Positions 41,874 through 50,365 of a stretch of DNA of 64,000 bases are shown in pieces (the first letter of the stretch is position 1; each line of letters starts with the position of its first letter). The DNA is taken from NCBI RefSeq assembly GCF_003855255.1, contig NZ_CP034072.1:5483705-5547704 (forward strand), read 5' to 3'. Below the pieces are notes generated by a model. The model had not been told where the DNA came from. It saw only the letters and a program-made list of their open reading frames with translations, and searched no databases. The stretch is from Mycolicibacterium nivoides (GTDB lineage Bacteria; Actinomycetota; Actinomycetes; Mycobacteriales; Mycobacteriaceae). A program made the translations under genes and the position numbers.

Positions 41874-43577
41874 GTGACCGCCACCACCCACAAGACCATT
41901 CCCGCCGGGCTGACCGTTGCCGCCATCGACGTCGACCTTCTCGTCGTCGGATCCGGTACCGGCCTGGCCGCCGCCCTGGCAGCCCACGAACAGGGGTTGT
42001 CCGTTCTCGTCGTCGAGAAGTCGTCCTACGTCGGCGGCTCGACGGCCCGATCCGGTGGAGCGCTCTGGTTGCCGTCGAGCCCGGTGATCGAGGACTGCGG
42101 CGGCAACGACCCCGTGTCTCGGGCACACACGTACCTGGAATCGGTCGTCGGGGATTCCGCGCCACAGGAGCGTTCCGCCGCATACCTCGACAACCTGCCG
42201 GCAACGGTCGAAATGTTGCGCCGAACCACGCCCATGAAGCTGTTCTGGGCCAAGGAGTACTCCGACTATCACCCCGAGGCACCCGGTGGATCGGCGGCAG
42301 GGCGCACTTGTGAATGTCGCCCGTTCAACACGGCTGTGCTCGGCGAGTACCTGGCCGACCTGCGGCCCGGTGTCATGGAAGTCAAGATTCCGATGCCGAC
42401 CACGGGTGCCGACTACCGCTGGCTGAACCTGATGAGCCGGGTGCCACGAAAAGGGCTGCCCACCATCGCCAAACGACTTGCCCAGGGCATCGGCGGGCTC
42501 GCGCTCGGCAGGCGCTACGCCGCCGGCGGCCAGGCGCTGGCCGCGGGCCTGTTCGCCGGAGCAATTCGTGCCGGGATCCCGATCTGGCTCGACACCTCAC
42601 TGACCGAGCTGATCACCGACGGAGGCCGAGTCACCGGCGCCGTCGTCGAGCATGGCGACAAGACGTTCACCGTCACCGCGCGGCGTGGTGTCGTGCTCGC
42701 GGCCGGCGGCTTCGATCACCACATGGACATGCGCCACAAGTTCCAATCCGAGTCTCTGGGCAGCAATCTCAGCCTGGGTGCAGAATCCAACACCGGCGAC
42801 GCCATCCGGTTGGGCCAGGATGTCGGTGCCGACATCACTTTGATGGATCAATCCTGGTGGTTTCCCGCCGTCGCCCCACTACCGGGCGCCGCCCCAGCGG
42901 TGATGCTCGCCGAACGATCGCTGCCCGGGTCGTTCATCGTCGACCACTCCGGTCACCGGTTCGCCAACGAATCGGCCGACTACATGAGCTTCGGGCAACG
43001 CGTCCTGGAGCTCGAAAAAGCCGGTACGCCGGTCGAAGACATGTGGATCGTGTTCGACCAGCAGTACCGCAACAGCTACGTCTTTGCCGCCGAACTGTTT
43101 CCGCGCATGCCGATACCTCAGACCTGGTATGACGCCGGAATCGCCGTCAGGGCAGATAATTTCACCGAACTGGCAGCCAAGATGCGTGTGCCCGAGGACA
43201 GCTTCTCGGCCACCGTCAGGCGATTCAACGAGAACTCCTTCGCCGGAGAGGATCCCGACTTCGAACGCGGCCGCAGTGCCTACGACCGCTACTACGGCGA
43301 CCCCACGGTCACACCTAACCCGAACCTGCGCCCGCTGGTCAAAGGCCCGTTCTACGCAGTCAAGATGGTGCTCAGCGACCTGGGTACGTGCGGCGGTCTG
43401 CGAGCCGACGCCCGTGCACGCGTGCTTCGCGAGGACGGCACCGTCATCGACGGGCTCTACGCGATCGGCAACACCGCTGCCAACGCATTCGGCAACACCT
43501 ATCCCGGCGCCGGGGCGACCATCGCCCAAGGGTTGGTCTACGGGTACATCGCCGCACTCGACGCGGCAGGAAGGTAA
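41874..43577 (+). CDS. kstD: 3-ketosteroid Delta1-dehydrogenase (KstD)
   Basis: A 567-residue flavoprotein. The FAD motif is DLLVVGSGTGLAAALAAHEQG with GGSTARSGGALWLP. The KstD-specific stretch SDYHPEAPGGSAAGRTCE is present, along with YDRYYGDP, the C-terminal DLGTCGGLRAD and GNTYPGAGATIAQG. This matches KstD (563 aa in M. tuberculosis) in order and length. It removes hydrogens from C1 and C2 of 3-ketosteroids. GTG at 41874 is chosen over TTG 41844. It is divergent from kshA and convergent with PadR. Confidence 0.9.
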   Translation: MTATTHKTIPAGLTVAAIDVDLLVVGSGTGLAAALAAHEQGLSVLVVEKSSYVGGSTARSGGALWLPSSPVIEDCGGNDPVSRAHTYLESVVGDSAPQERSAAYLDNLPATVEMLRRTTPMKLFWAKEYSDYHPEAPGGSAAGRTCECRPFNTAVLGEYLADLRPGVMEVKIPMPTTGADYRWLNLMSRVPRKGLPTIAKRLAQGIGGLALGRRYAAGGQALAAGLFAGAIRAGIPIWLDTSLTELITDGGRVTGAVVEHGDKTFTVTARRGVVLAAGGFDHHMDMRHKFQSESLGSNLSLGAESNTGDAIRLGQDVGADITLMDQSWWFPAVAPLPGAAPAVMLAERSLPGSFIVDHSGHRFANESADYMSFGQRVLELEKAGTPVEDMWIVFDQQYRNSYVFAAELFPRMPIPQTWYDAGIAVRADNFTELAAKMRVPEDSFSATVRRFNENSFAGEDPDFERGRSAYDRYYGDPTVTPNPNLRPLVKGPFYAVKMVLSDLGTCGGLRADARARVLREDGTVIDGLYAIGNTAANAFGNTYPGAGATIAQGLVYGYIAALDAAGR

Positions 43578-43593
43578 TACCGACGGGCGGAGG

Positions 43594-44268
43594 TCAGTCG
43601 GTGCCTTCTGTGTCCTCGGCGTCGGCTTTCCTCTCGATCTCATACCAATACGCAGGATCTGGCCACGGGATCTTGGCGCCTTCACCGACTTTCGGGAAGT
43701 TGGCCTCGGCCTCGTCGAGATCCTTGATCAGTTGCAGCGTCAGTTCCCGCTCGGACGCGTAGTAGCGATCCGCCCAATCCAACGCGATCTTCGCGTATGC
43801 CCACGCTGGATCAGCTCCGGACCAACGGGCCTCCTTGGCGGCGTCGCGTTGCATCCCATCCACATAGGCAAGATGCTCATGCAGCATCTGCTTCAGCGTG
43901 GCGGGGTCACTCAGGTGACCCATCGTCACCCGCATGAGCGCCGGGTGCTTCAACGACGGCGGATCCGGCGGTGTCTTCCTGGCCCACTGCGTGACGGCAT
44001 CCAGACCGGATTCGGTGATCTTGTAGAGCCGGCGGTTTCGCGTGCCGGTCCCGTCCACCCGCGAGGTCAGGTAACCCATCTTTTCGAGCTTCTTCAGATC
44101 GGAGTAGATCTGGCTGTAAGCCGGACTGCCGTAGTAATAGCGCATGCTCCAGTGGAGCCATTTGCGGATGTCGTAGCCGGAGAGTTCTTGCTCATACGAC
44201 AGCAACCCGAGCAGCGCCCAGCTGGTGGCGGCGAGCGCCGGCTTGGCTGCCTGCTCGGATTCTTCCAT
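43594..44268 (-). CDS. PadR-family transcriptional regulator
   Basis: A 224-residue PadR protein: the N-terminal winged helix (ALLGLLSYEQELSGYDIRKW, YSDLKKLEKMGYLTSRVDGTGTRNRRLYKITESG) and a C-terminal helical domain (LKQMLHEHLAYVDGM). ATG at 44268 is chosen; the frame is open to 44430 through the divergent promoter region. PadR proteins often sense phenolic compounds, which suits its position opposite the HsaB-like flavin reductase (125 bp between starts). Confidence 0.9.
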   Translation of the reverse strand: MEESEQAAKPALAATSWALLGLLSYEQELSGYDIRKWLHWSMRYYYGSPAYSQIYSDLKKLEKMGYLTSRVDGTGTRNRRLYKITESGLDAVTQWARKTPPDPPSLKHPALMRVTMGHLSDPATLKQMLHEHLAYVDGMQRDAAKEARWSGADPAWAYAKIALDWADRYYASERELTLQLIKDLDEAEANFPKVGEGAKIPWPDPAYWYEIERKADAEDTEGTD

Positions 44269-44393
44269 GGTGCAAGGGTAACAATCGAGGTCACGACACT
44301 TGTCCGGCCGAACCGCTGACCGGGAGACACCGTTGCCCGCGGTCCATGTCTCGACGAATCTGGTTGATGACAACAGATGAGGGAGACGCAGCG

Positions 44394-44930
44394 ATGGGAC
44401 TCGATAGCACTGCGACACTGAGCAGCCCACCCCAACGACCAGGCCCTCAGGACATGCGGGCGGTGCTCGGTCACTTCTGCACCGGCATCGCTGTCATCAC
44501 CGGTCAGGACGGGCAGCGACCACTGGGTTTCACCTGTCAATCGGTGACATCAGTGTCGCTGGAGCCGCCCTATGTATCGTTCTGCCCGTCGCGATCCTCC
44601 TCGACGTGGCCGCTGATCCGAGCTTCCGGCCGGATGTGTATCAACATCCTGGCCGACCATCAGCAAGCGGTATGCGCCCAGTTCGCACGCAGCAGCGCGG
44701 ACAAGTTCGCCGGAGTCCAGTGGAGCCCGGCCAACAATGGCGCCCCACGCCTGCACGGCACGTTGGCCACCATCGAAGCCGACCTCGAGTACGAGCACGG
44801 CGCGGGCGACCACACCATCGTCGTCGCCCACGTCACCTCGTTGAGCGCCCACGACGGCCAGCCATTGTTGTTCTACCGCGGCGATTACGGTGGCTTCGAT
44901 GACCGGCGACTCGATTCCACGACGGAGTGA
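44394..44930 (+). CDS. HsaB-like flavin reductase
   Basis: A 178-residue short-chain flavin reductase. It contains LGHFCTGIAVITG, LGFTCQSVTSVSLEPPYVSFCPS, CINILADHQQ, DKFAGVQW and the end PLLFYRGDYGG, all matching HsaB, which supplies reduced flavin to HsaA. ATG at 44394 has GGGAGA upstream; ATG 44367 is possible. The probable partner monooxygenase is at 3178-4359, so an HsaAB pair is present but split by 40 kb. Followed by a thioesterase. Confidence 0.85.
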   Translation: MGLDSTATLSSPPQRPGPQDMRAVLGHFCTGIAVITGQDGQRPLGFTCQSVTSVSLEPPYVSFCPSRSSSTWPLIRASGRMCINILADHQQAVCAQFARSSADKFAGVQWSPANNGAPRLHGTLATIEADLEYEHGAGDHTIVVAHVTSLSAHDGQPLLFYRGDYGGFDDRRLDSTTE

Positions 44931-44934
44931 GGGA

Positions 44935-45537
44935 TTGTCCATACACAGCGAAACCGATGTCCCAGAAGCGCTTTACGCGTCCATCACCGATTCCGTCCGC
45001 CGACTCGTCGATGCGACCATCCGAAGTCAAGCCGATCTGGACACCGTCCTGTCCGCAAAAGCGAAGATCGATGCGGCGGCAGACGAACTCAGCCAGTCGC
45101 TGATCCCAGGTTCCTACGGTGTCCAAGCAGCGTTGGATGGGCGACCCCTTGCCTGGGGCAACGCCGTCATCGGGTTACGCAATGCCTTGGCTCCGCCACT
45201 CGTGGTCCACTACGAGTCCGACGGCCGAGTTTGGGCCGATGTGACGCTCGGCGCGGCATACGAAGGGCCCGCCGGCCACGTGCACGGTGGAATCTGTGCC
45301 CTGCTACTCGACCACATCCTCGGCGCGACCGCCCACAAGCCGGGCCAACCCGCGGTCACCGGCACCCTCACGATTCGCTATGAAGCCGGCACTCGGCTCG
45401 GACCTGTTCGCGCCGAGGCGCACATCGACCGGGTAGAAGGAGTGAAGACTTTTGCGGTCGGCCATCTCGCGACCTCGGATGGCGTCACGGTCCGCGCGGA
45501 AGGTGTCTTCTTTCATCCCCGCAGATCTGCTCGATAG
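44935..45537 (+). CDS. PaaI-type hotdog thioesterase
   Basis: A protein of about 200 residues with a C-terminal hotdog domain (GPAGHVHGGICALLLDHILG is the HGG-type motif) and a helical N-terminal part. TTG at 44935 has GGAG 7 bases upstream and starts just after the flavin reductase; ATGs at 44890 and 44899 overlap that gene and are alternatives. It would hydrolyse acyl-CoA esters, perhaps to recover CoA from dead-end intermediates. Confidence 0.78.
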   Translation: MSIHSETDVPEALYASITDSVRRLVDATIRSQADLDTVLSAKAKIDAAADELSQSLIPGSYGVQAALDGRPLAWGNAVIGLRNALAPPLVVHYESDGRVWADVTLGAAYEGPAGHVHGGICALLLDHILGATAHKPGQPAVTGTLTIRYEAGTRLGPVRAEAHIDRVEGVKTFAVGHLATSDGVTVRAEGVFFHPRRSAR

Positions 45538-45561
45538 CAGTCACGGCACTAGTATCGCGGG

Positions 45562-46797
45562 GTGACCACGCCCGGCGGGCTGCAACGCAGGCTCGGGACA
45601 ACCGACGCCGTGGTGATCGGCCTCGGATCGATGGTGGGGGCGGGCATTTTCGCCGCCCTGGCCCCCGCGGCGGCCGCGGCCGGAAGCGGGCTGCTCATCG
45701 GCCTCGCCGTCGCCGCCGTCGTCGCCTACTGCAATGCGGCATCCTCGGCACGGCTGGCAGCGCGCTACCCGCAGTCCGGCGGCACCTACGTATACGGGCG
45801 CGAACGGCTCGGCGAGTTCTGGGGCTACACGGCCGGGTGGAGCTTCATCGTCGGCAAGACCGCGTCGTGCGCGGCGATGGCGCTGACGGTCGGGATGTAT
45901 GTGTGGCCGCAATGGGCGCATGCGGTGGCGGTCGCCGCGGTGGTGGCCCTGACGGCGGTGAACTACGCCGGAATCCAGAAGTCGGCATTGCTGACCCGCG
46001 TCATCGTCGCGTGCGTGCTGGCGGTCCTGGCCGCGGTGGTGGTGATCATCGCCGGATCCGGCGCCGCCGACCCCGCCCGCCTGGGTATCGGCGACGACGT
46101 CGGTGCCGGTGGCGTACTCCAGGCCGCGGGGCTGCTGTTCTTCGCGTTCGCCGGATACGCCCGGATCGCCACCCTGGGGGAAGAGGTCCGCGACCCGGCC
46201 CGCACCATTCCGCGCGCGATCCCGATCGCGCTGGGTATCGCACTGGTGATCTATGCCGTGGTGGCGGTCGCCGTGCTGTCGGTGCTCGGCGAATCCGGGT
46301 TGGCGTCCGCACCCGCACCGCTGGCCGACGCGGTCGCGGCGGCCGGCGCGCCGCAGTGGCAGCCGGTGGTGCGGGCCGGGGCCGCCGTGGCAGCACTGGG
46401 CTCCCTGCTGGCCCTGATCCTGGGCGTGTCGCGCACCACCCTGGCGATGGCCCGTGACCACCACCTGCCGCATTGGCTGGCCGCGGTGCATCCCCGGTTC
46501 GCCGTCCCGCACCGGGCCGAGGTGGTGGTGGGCATCGCGGTGGCAGTGCTGGCCGCGGTGGCGGATCTCCGTGGGGCGATCGGGTTTTCATCGTTCGCGG
46601 TGCTGCTGTACTACGCCATCGCGAATGTCTCGGCGTGGACGCTGCGGACCGGGAACCGGTGGTCGCGCGTGGTTGCGGCCGTCGGCCTGATCGGTTGCCT
46701 GGTGCTGGCCTTCTCGCTGCCCCTGGCCTCGGTGCTCGCCGGGCTGGTCGTCGTCGCCGTGGGGGTGGCGATCTACGCGGTGAGGTCGTACACGTAG
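45562..46797 (+). CDS. APC-family amino acid/polyamine permease
   Basis: A 411-residue inner-membrane transporter with about 12 hydrophobic segments. The first reads VVIGLGSMVGAGIF, the typical APC glycine-rich TM1, followed by ARYPQSGGTYVYGRERLGE. The start is GTG at 45562. Its end overlaps the convergent EthD-like gene by 25 bp. Substrate cannot be told from the sequence; small-size cationic or neutral amino acid importers are the nearest relatives. Confidence 0.88.
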   Translation: MTTPGGLQRRLGTTDAVVIGLGSMVGAGIFAALAPAAAAAGSGLLIGLAVAAVVAYCNAASSARLAARYPQSGGTYVYGRERLGEFWGYTAGWSFIVGKTASCAAMALTVGMYVWPQWAHAVAVAAVVALTAVNYAGIQKSALLTRVIVACVLAVLAAVVVIIAGSGAADPARLGIGDDVGAGGVLQAAGLLFFAFAGYARIATLGEEVRDPARTIPRAIPIALGIALVIYAVVAVAVLSVLGESGLASAPAPLADAVAAAGAPQWQPVVRAGAAVAALGSLLALILGVSRTTLAMARDHHLPHWLAAVHPRFAVPHRAEVVVGIAVAVLAAVADLRGAIGFSSFAVLLYYAIANVSAWTLRTGNRWSRVVAAVGLIGCLVLAFSLPLASVLAGLVVVAVGVAIYAVRSYT

Positions 46798-47444
46798 CGA
46801 CTGGTCGGCACCGAGTCCAGGTTCTCGTGCGCCCCGAAACGGGTGACGCTCTCGATCATCAGGGTGAGCCGCCGCCGGAGTTCGGCGTCGTCACCACCGC
46901 TGCCGTAGAAGGCGTGCATATCGGTCATGGCTGCCATCGGGAACAGTTCCTCGACCACGGCGTCGACCCGGTCGCTCCCGAGAACCGTTCGCAGGACCCG
47001 GTTCTGGATGTAACCGAAGGTCGATTGGGTCTCGATGGCCACATCGGTGTGCAGCCCCTGCCAGATGTGCAACCATTCCGCGGCGTCCAGTTCGGCGGGG
47101 ATTCGCAGAAAACCGATCTGGGCGAGGGCCGGGGCGCGGACGCCGTCGGCCGTATCCGGCGGAACCAATGGCGTCCGCTCCTGGACCTCCCAGCCCGCGC
47201 ACCGCTCGGCCAGTCCGGACAACACCGCCGAGATGTCGCCGGGTTCCGCCTCGGTCCACACGCTCACCACGGCGGGGACCGGGGTGTCGAGGGTCGTGAT
47301 GCGCAGCGTCGCCGGCCCGACGTCGGCGTCGTCCACGTTGACCTGCAGCCTGCTCGCACCTGCCGCTCGCATCGCCTCGCGGAACTCAGCGGTTCTCAGG
47401 GCGGTGTCGAGCCCTGGGCCCCACAGGGCATAGATGAACTTCAT
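46773..47444 (-). CDS. EthD-like dimeric alpha/beta-barrel protein
   Basis: A 223-residue protein with two ferredoxin-like halves. The first begins MKFIYALWGPG, the second contains GFLRIPAELDAAEWLHIWQGLH and ETQSTFGYIQNRVLR, typical of EthD-type proteins. ATG at 47444 is chosen, 20 bp after the SnoaL gene, so the two are co-transcribed. A copy of the 18-bp motif found before the SnoaL gene overlaps this junction. It probably binds or converts a small hydrophobic compound; no reaction can be assigned. Confidence 0.75.
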   Translation of the reverse strand: MKFIYALWGPGLDTALRTAEFREAMRAAGASRLQVNVDDADVGPATLRITTLDTPVPAVVSVWTEAEPGDISAVLSGLAERCAGWEVQERTPLVPPDTADGVRAPALAQIGFLRIPAELDAAEWLHIWQGLHTDVAIETQSTFGYIQNRVLRTVLGSDRVDAVVEELFPMAAMTDMHAFYGSGGDDAELRRRLTLMIESVTRFGAHENLDSVPTSRYVYDLTA

Positions 47445-47450
47445 AGGTAT

Positions 47451-47468
47451 AACTGAATTGAATCTCAG
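47451..47468. repeat. Operator-like 18-mer, copy 2
   Basis: AACTGAATTGAATCTCAG matches the 18-mer at 47958-47975 (AACTAGAATGAATTTCAG) at 14 of 18 positions. It spans the end of the SnoaL gene and lies 7 bp before the start of the EthD-like gene. Confidence 0.45.
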
Positions 47469-47938
47469 GCGTGCTTCGCGGCGGGCACCTCGCCGAGCAT
47501 GACCCCGCCCGCCTTCAGCCACGCACCGACCGTGCGCGGTGCGTCCCGGTTGGGGTTGTAGACGTCTTCCTCGCTGGAGAACAGGTTGTCCCCCGCGTAG
47601 ACGAGGCGGGTGACGTTGGGGAAGCCGAACTCACGGCCGGGCTCGGTCGGGTGGTCGAGAACATTGAGGATCTCCATCACGATCGCGCCGTTTTCCTCGT
47701 CGAAGGCCACCCAGGTGTGTGGGAAGCGCATGTGCGGGAACGGCGCCATGGTGGCGGTGATCCACTCCCTGACCGCCTCGCGGCCTTCGAAGACGCCATA
47801 GGCGTGCTCGATGTAGGTGACGTCCTCGGTGAACAGGTCCGCGAACGGAGCCCAGTCGCCCGTCTTCGAGCAGACCTCGACGGTCTTCGTGTAGTGGTCG
47901 AGCGCGCCGGCCAGCTCATCACGCGTGAATTTCGGCAT
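47465..47938 (-). CDS. SnoaL/NTF2-like protein
   Basis: A 157-residue NTF2-fold protein: GDWAPFADLFTEDVTYIEHAYGVFEGREAVREWI, then MRFPHTWVAFDEENGAIVMEI. This resembles SnoaL-like polyketide cyclase/dehydratase relatives. ATG at 47938 follows GAGGGG. Paired with the EthD-like gene and divergent from a TetR regulator, whose operator probably lies in the 108-bp gap. Confidence 0.82.
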   Translation of the reverse strand: MPKFTRDELAGALDHYTKTVEVCSKTGDWAPFADLFTEDVTYIEHAYGVFEGREAVREWITATMAPFPHMRFPHTWVAFDEENGAIVMEILNVLDHPTEPGREFGFPNVTRLVYAGDNLFSSEEDVYNPNRDAPRTVGAWLKAGGVMLGEVPAAKHA

Positions 47939-47957
47939 GTCGGGCCCCTCTCCATGG

Positions 47958-48016
47958 AACTAGAATGAATTTCAGTTTTGGCTGAGGCTACAGCGCAAGC
48001 GCACTGTGTTCTAGTG
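47958..48016. promoter_or_regulatory. Divergent SnoaL/TetR regulatory region with two operator-like sites
   Basis: AACTAGAATGAATTTCAG (47958-47975) is an imperfect palindrome, and CACT-GTGTTCT-AGTG (48002-48016) is a second inverted repeat. The ACTAGAA of the first is the reverse complement of TTCTAGT in the second. Both lie between the SnoaL start and the TetR start, so they are candidate TetR operators. Confidence 0.5.
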
Positions 48017-48046
48017 TGAGTTCGCCATCGACAGGGAGAAGCAGCA

Positions 48047-48649
48047 TTGCCGAGGATCGGGGAACCACGGCCCGCAGCGGAGCCCAGTTCGGAGCTCCAG
48101 CAGGAGCGGCGTGAGGCGATCCTGCGCGCGGCCGGTGTGCTGGGCGCGCTTCGACCGGCCGAGCAGGTTCAGATGCAAGAGGTCGCGAAGTCGGCAGGGG
48201 TGGCGCTGGGCACGCTGTACCGGTACTTCCCGTCCAAGACGCACCTGTTCCTTGCCGTGATGGCCGACCGGGTCGAGGGGATGCAGGACGGTGTCCGCCG
48301 CCGGCCCACCCCATCGGGGACGGCAGCCGACCGGGTCTTCGACGTCCTGGAGCGGGCCACCCGCACGATGCTGCGCCAACCCCACCTGAGCGCCGCCATG
48401 CTCAACTCCCTCAACGCTGCCGATGGGGCCGTGGTCGCCGAGGTGGGCAGGATCGATCAGCTGGTACGCACCATGCTGTTGGACGCCTCCGGAGTCAACG
48501 ACCCAAGCCCACAACAGATCTCATTGGTGCGTCTTGTCCAACAGACCTGGCACGGGATCCTGCAGTCCAGCCTGAACGGGCGCATGTCCGTCGCCGAGGC
48601 GCAGGACAGCCTCAAGACGGCCTGCGCGCTTCTGCTCGCCCCGTTATGA
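48047..48649 (+). CDS. TetR-family regulator (KstR-like DNA-binding domain)
   Basis: A 200-residue TetR protein. The helix-turn-helix reads QMQEVAKSAGVALGTLYRYFPSKTHLFLAVMADR, close to KstR (VGTLYRYFPSKVHLLV as I recall). TTG at 48047 is the start with GGGAGAAG 6 bases upstream. It is divergent from the SnoaL-EthD pair, its likely target, and overlaps the SulP gene tail-to-tail by 6 bp. Confidence 0.85.
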   Translation: MPRIGEPRPAAEPSSELQQERREAILRAAGVLGALRPAEQVQMQEVAKSAGVALGTLYRYFPSKTHLFLAVMADRVEGMQDGVRRRPTPSGTAADRVFDVLERATRTMLRQPHLSAAMLNSLNAADGAVVAEVGRIDQLVRTMLLDASGVNDPSPQQISLVRLVQQTWHGILQSSLNGRMSVAEAQDSLKTACALLLAPL

Positions 48650-50347
48650 CCCACCGTGTTCGTGCGCGCGGTTGCGGAATGCCTCTACCGCGGTCGGCAG
48701 GGTGGGAAAGATCCGCTCCGCGCCGACGCGGTCGAGAAAGCCCGCTGCCACCAGGTCGTCGCGCAGATCGGACTTGACCCGAGCCATCGCGAACACGATG
48801 CCCCGTGCGACCAGCTCACTGCGCAACTGCTCCAGCGCATCGACCGCCGTCAGGTCCGGGTCGACGTTGGCCTCGGCGTTGAAGACGAACCATTCGACCT
48901 TGCCGGGGGCGTTCTCCACCGCGGCCAATGCGCGTTCCCGGAAATCCTCCGCGTTGGCGAAGAACAGCGGGGCATCGTAGCGGTAGACCACCAGCCCCGG
49001 AACCAGCTGGGCCTCCGGATAGTCGTCGACGTCGTGCATCCCGGCGATCCCGGGAACATAGCCGAGCACGCTGTCGTGCGGGCGGGCAATGCGCCGCAAC
49101 GCGTCCATCAGTGACAGGGCGATCGCCACCAGCACCCCGTACAGCACGCCGAGGCCCAGTACCGCGACCGTGGTGGCCACCGCCAGAATCAGCTCACTGC
49201 GCCGGAAGCGGGCCAGCCGCCGGAACTCCGCCACGTCGATCAGCCGTAAGGCGGCGTAGACCACGAGTGCACCAAGGGCGGCCATCGGGAAGTTCTCCAG
49301 CAGATCACGGCCGGCCAGCATGACCAGCAGGACCGTCGCCAGCATCACCAACGAGTACAGCTGCGTTCGGCTGCCCACGGTGTCGCCCAGTGCGGTACGG
49401 CTGCCGCTGGAGCTGACCGGAAAGCCTTGCGTGACACCCGTTGTCAGGTTGCACACACCCAGCGCCCGCAGTTCGGCGTTGGCATCGATGGTCTCCCCCT
49501 TGCGCGCCGCGAAGGTGCGCGCCGTCAGGGCGTTGTCGGAGAACGCGACCACCGCGATGCCCACCGCCGGGATCACCAGGGCCGCCAGCTCCGTCATCGG
49601 GACCGGCGGAAGAGTGGGTTTCGGCAACCCGACCGGGATGCCGCCGACCACCCGAATCCCCTTGTCGTCCAGGGAGAACAGCCACACCACAGCGGTCGCC
49701 GCCAGTACCGCGACCAGCGGGCCGGGGAACCGCGGCGAGATCCGGTACAGCACGAACAGCAGCACCAGAACCGTGACCGACAGCGCGACCGTGGGTAGGT
49801 GCACCGATTCGAGGCCGCTGACGAAAGAGCGGACCTGATCGACGAACTCGTCGCCGGTGACCTCGATCCCGCTGATCTTCCCGAGCTGGCCGCTGATCAT
49901 GATGACGGCCACGCCGGTCATGTAGCCGACCAGGACCGGGCGCGACAGCAGATCGGCAAGGAACCCGAGCCGGCACAGACCGGCCACCAGGCAGATCGCC
50001 CCCACCAGCAGTGCCAGCACCGCCGACAGCGCCGCGTAGCGCACCGGGTCGCCGATGACCAACGGAGCCAGCGCCGTGGCCGTCATCAGGGCCGTGGTGG
50101 ACTCCGGCCCGACCGACAGTTGCCGTGAAGAACCCAGCAGTGCGTAGACCGCCATCGGGACCAGCGCGGCCCACAACCCCGCGACCGGTGGCAGGCCGGC
50201 CACGGTCGCATAGGCCATCACCTGCGGCACCAGGTACGCCGCTACCGTCACCCCGGCCAGGACGTCGCCGCGCAGCCAGGACCGCCGGTAGCCGGTGAAC
50301 TGCGCCAGTCCGGGGACCCACGTTTGGCGTGCGCGACCAACGCTCAT
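48644..50347 (-). CDS. SulP-family anion transporter with STAS domain
   Basis: A 567-residue membrane transporter. The SulP core begins GDVLAGVTVAAYLVPQVMAYATVAGLPP, with SSRQLSVGPESTTALM and FPVSSSGSRTALGDTVGSRTQLYSL. The last about 120 residues form a cytoplasmic STAS domain (LVVYRYDAPLFFANAEDFRERAL). Substrates of the family include sulfate and bicarbonate. ATG at 50347 lies only 18 bp from the divergent NCS2 start. Confidence 0.92.
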   Translation of the reverse strand: MSVGRARQTWVPGLAQFTGYRRSWLRGDVLAGVTVAAYLVPQVMAYATVAGLPPVAGLWAALVPMAVYALLGSSRQLSVGPESTTALMTATALAPLVIGDPVRYAALSAVLALLVGAICLVAGLCRLGFLADLLSRPVLVGYMTGVAVIMISGQLGKISGIEVTGDEFVDQVRSFVSGLESVHLPTVALSVTVLVLLFVLYRISPRFPGPLVAVLAATAVVWLFSLDDKGIRVVGGIPVGLPKPTLPPVPMTELAALVIPAVGIAVVAFSDNALTARTFAARKGETIDANAELRALGVCNLTTGVTQGFPVSSSGSRTALGDTVGSRTQLYSLVMLATVLLVMLAGRDLLENFPMAALGALVVYAALRLIDVAEFRRLARFRRSELILAVATTVAVLGLGVLYGVLVAIALSLMDALRRIARPHDSVLGYVPGIAGMHDVDDYPEAQLVPGLVVYRYDAPLFFANAEDFRERALAAVENAPGKVEWFVFNAEANVDPDLTAVDALEQLRSELVARGIVFAMARVKSDLRDDLVAAGFLDRVGAERIFPTLPTAVEAFRNRAHEHGGS

Positions 50348-50365
50348 GGTGTTCAGTCAACACTC

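Noticed and set aside
46473..47456. 327-codon plus-strand frame over the EthD-like gene
   Set aside because: Low-complexity Gly/Arg sequence with no domain, spanning two real genes.
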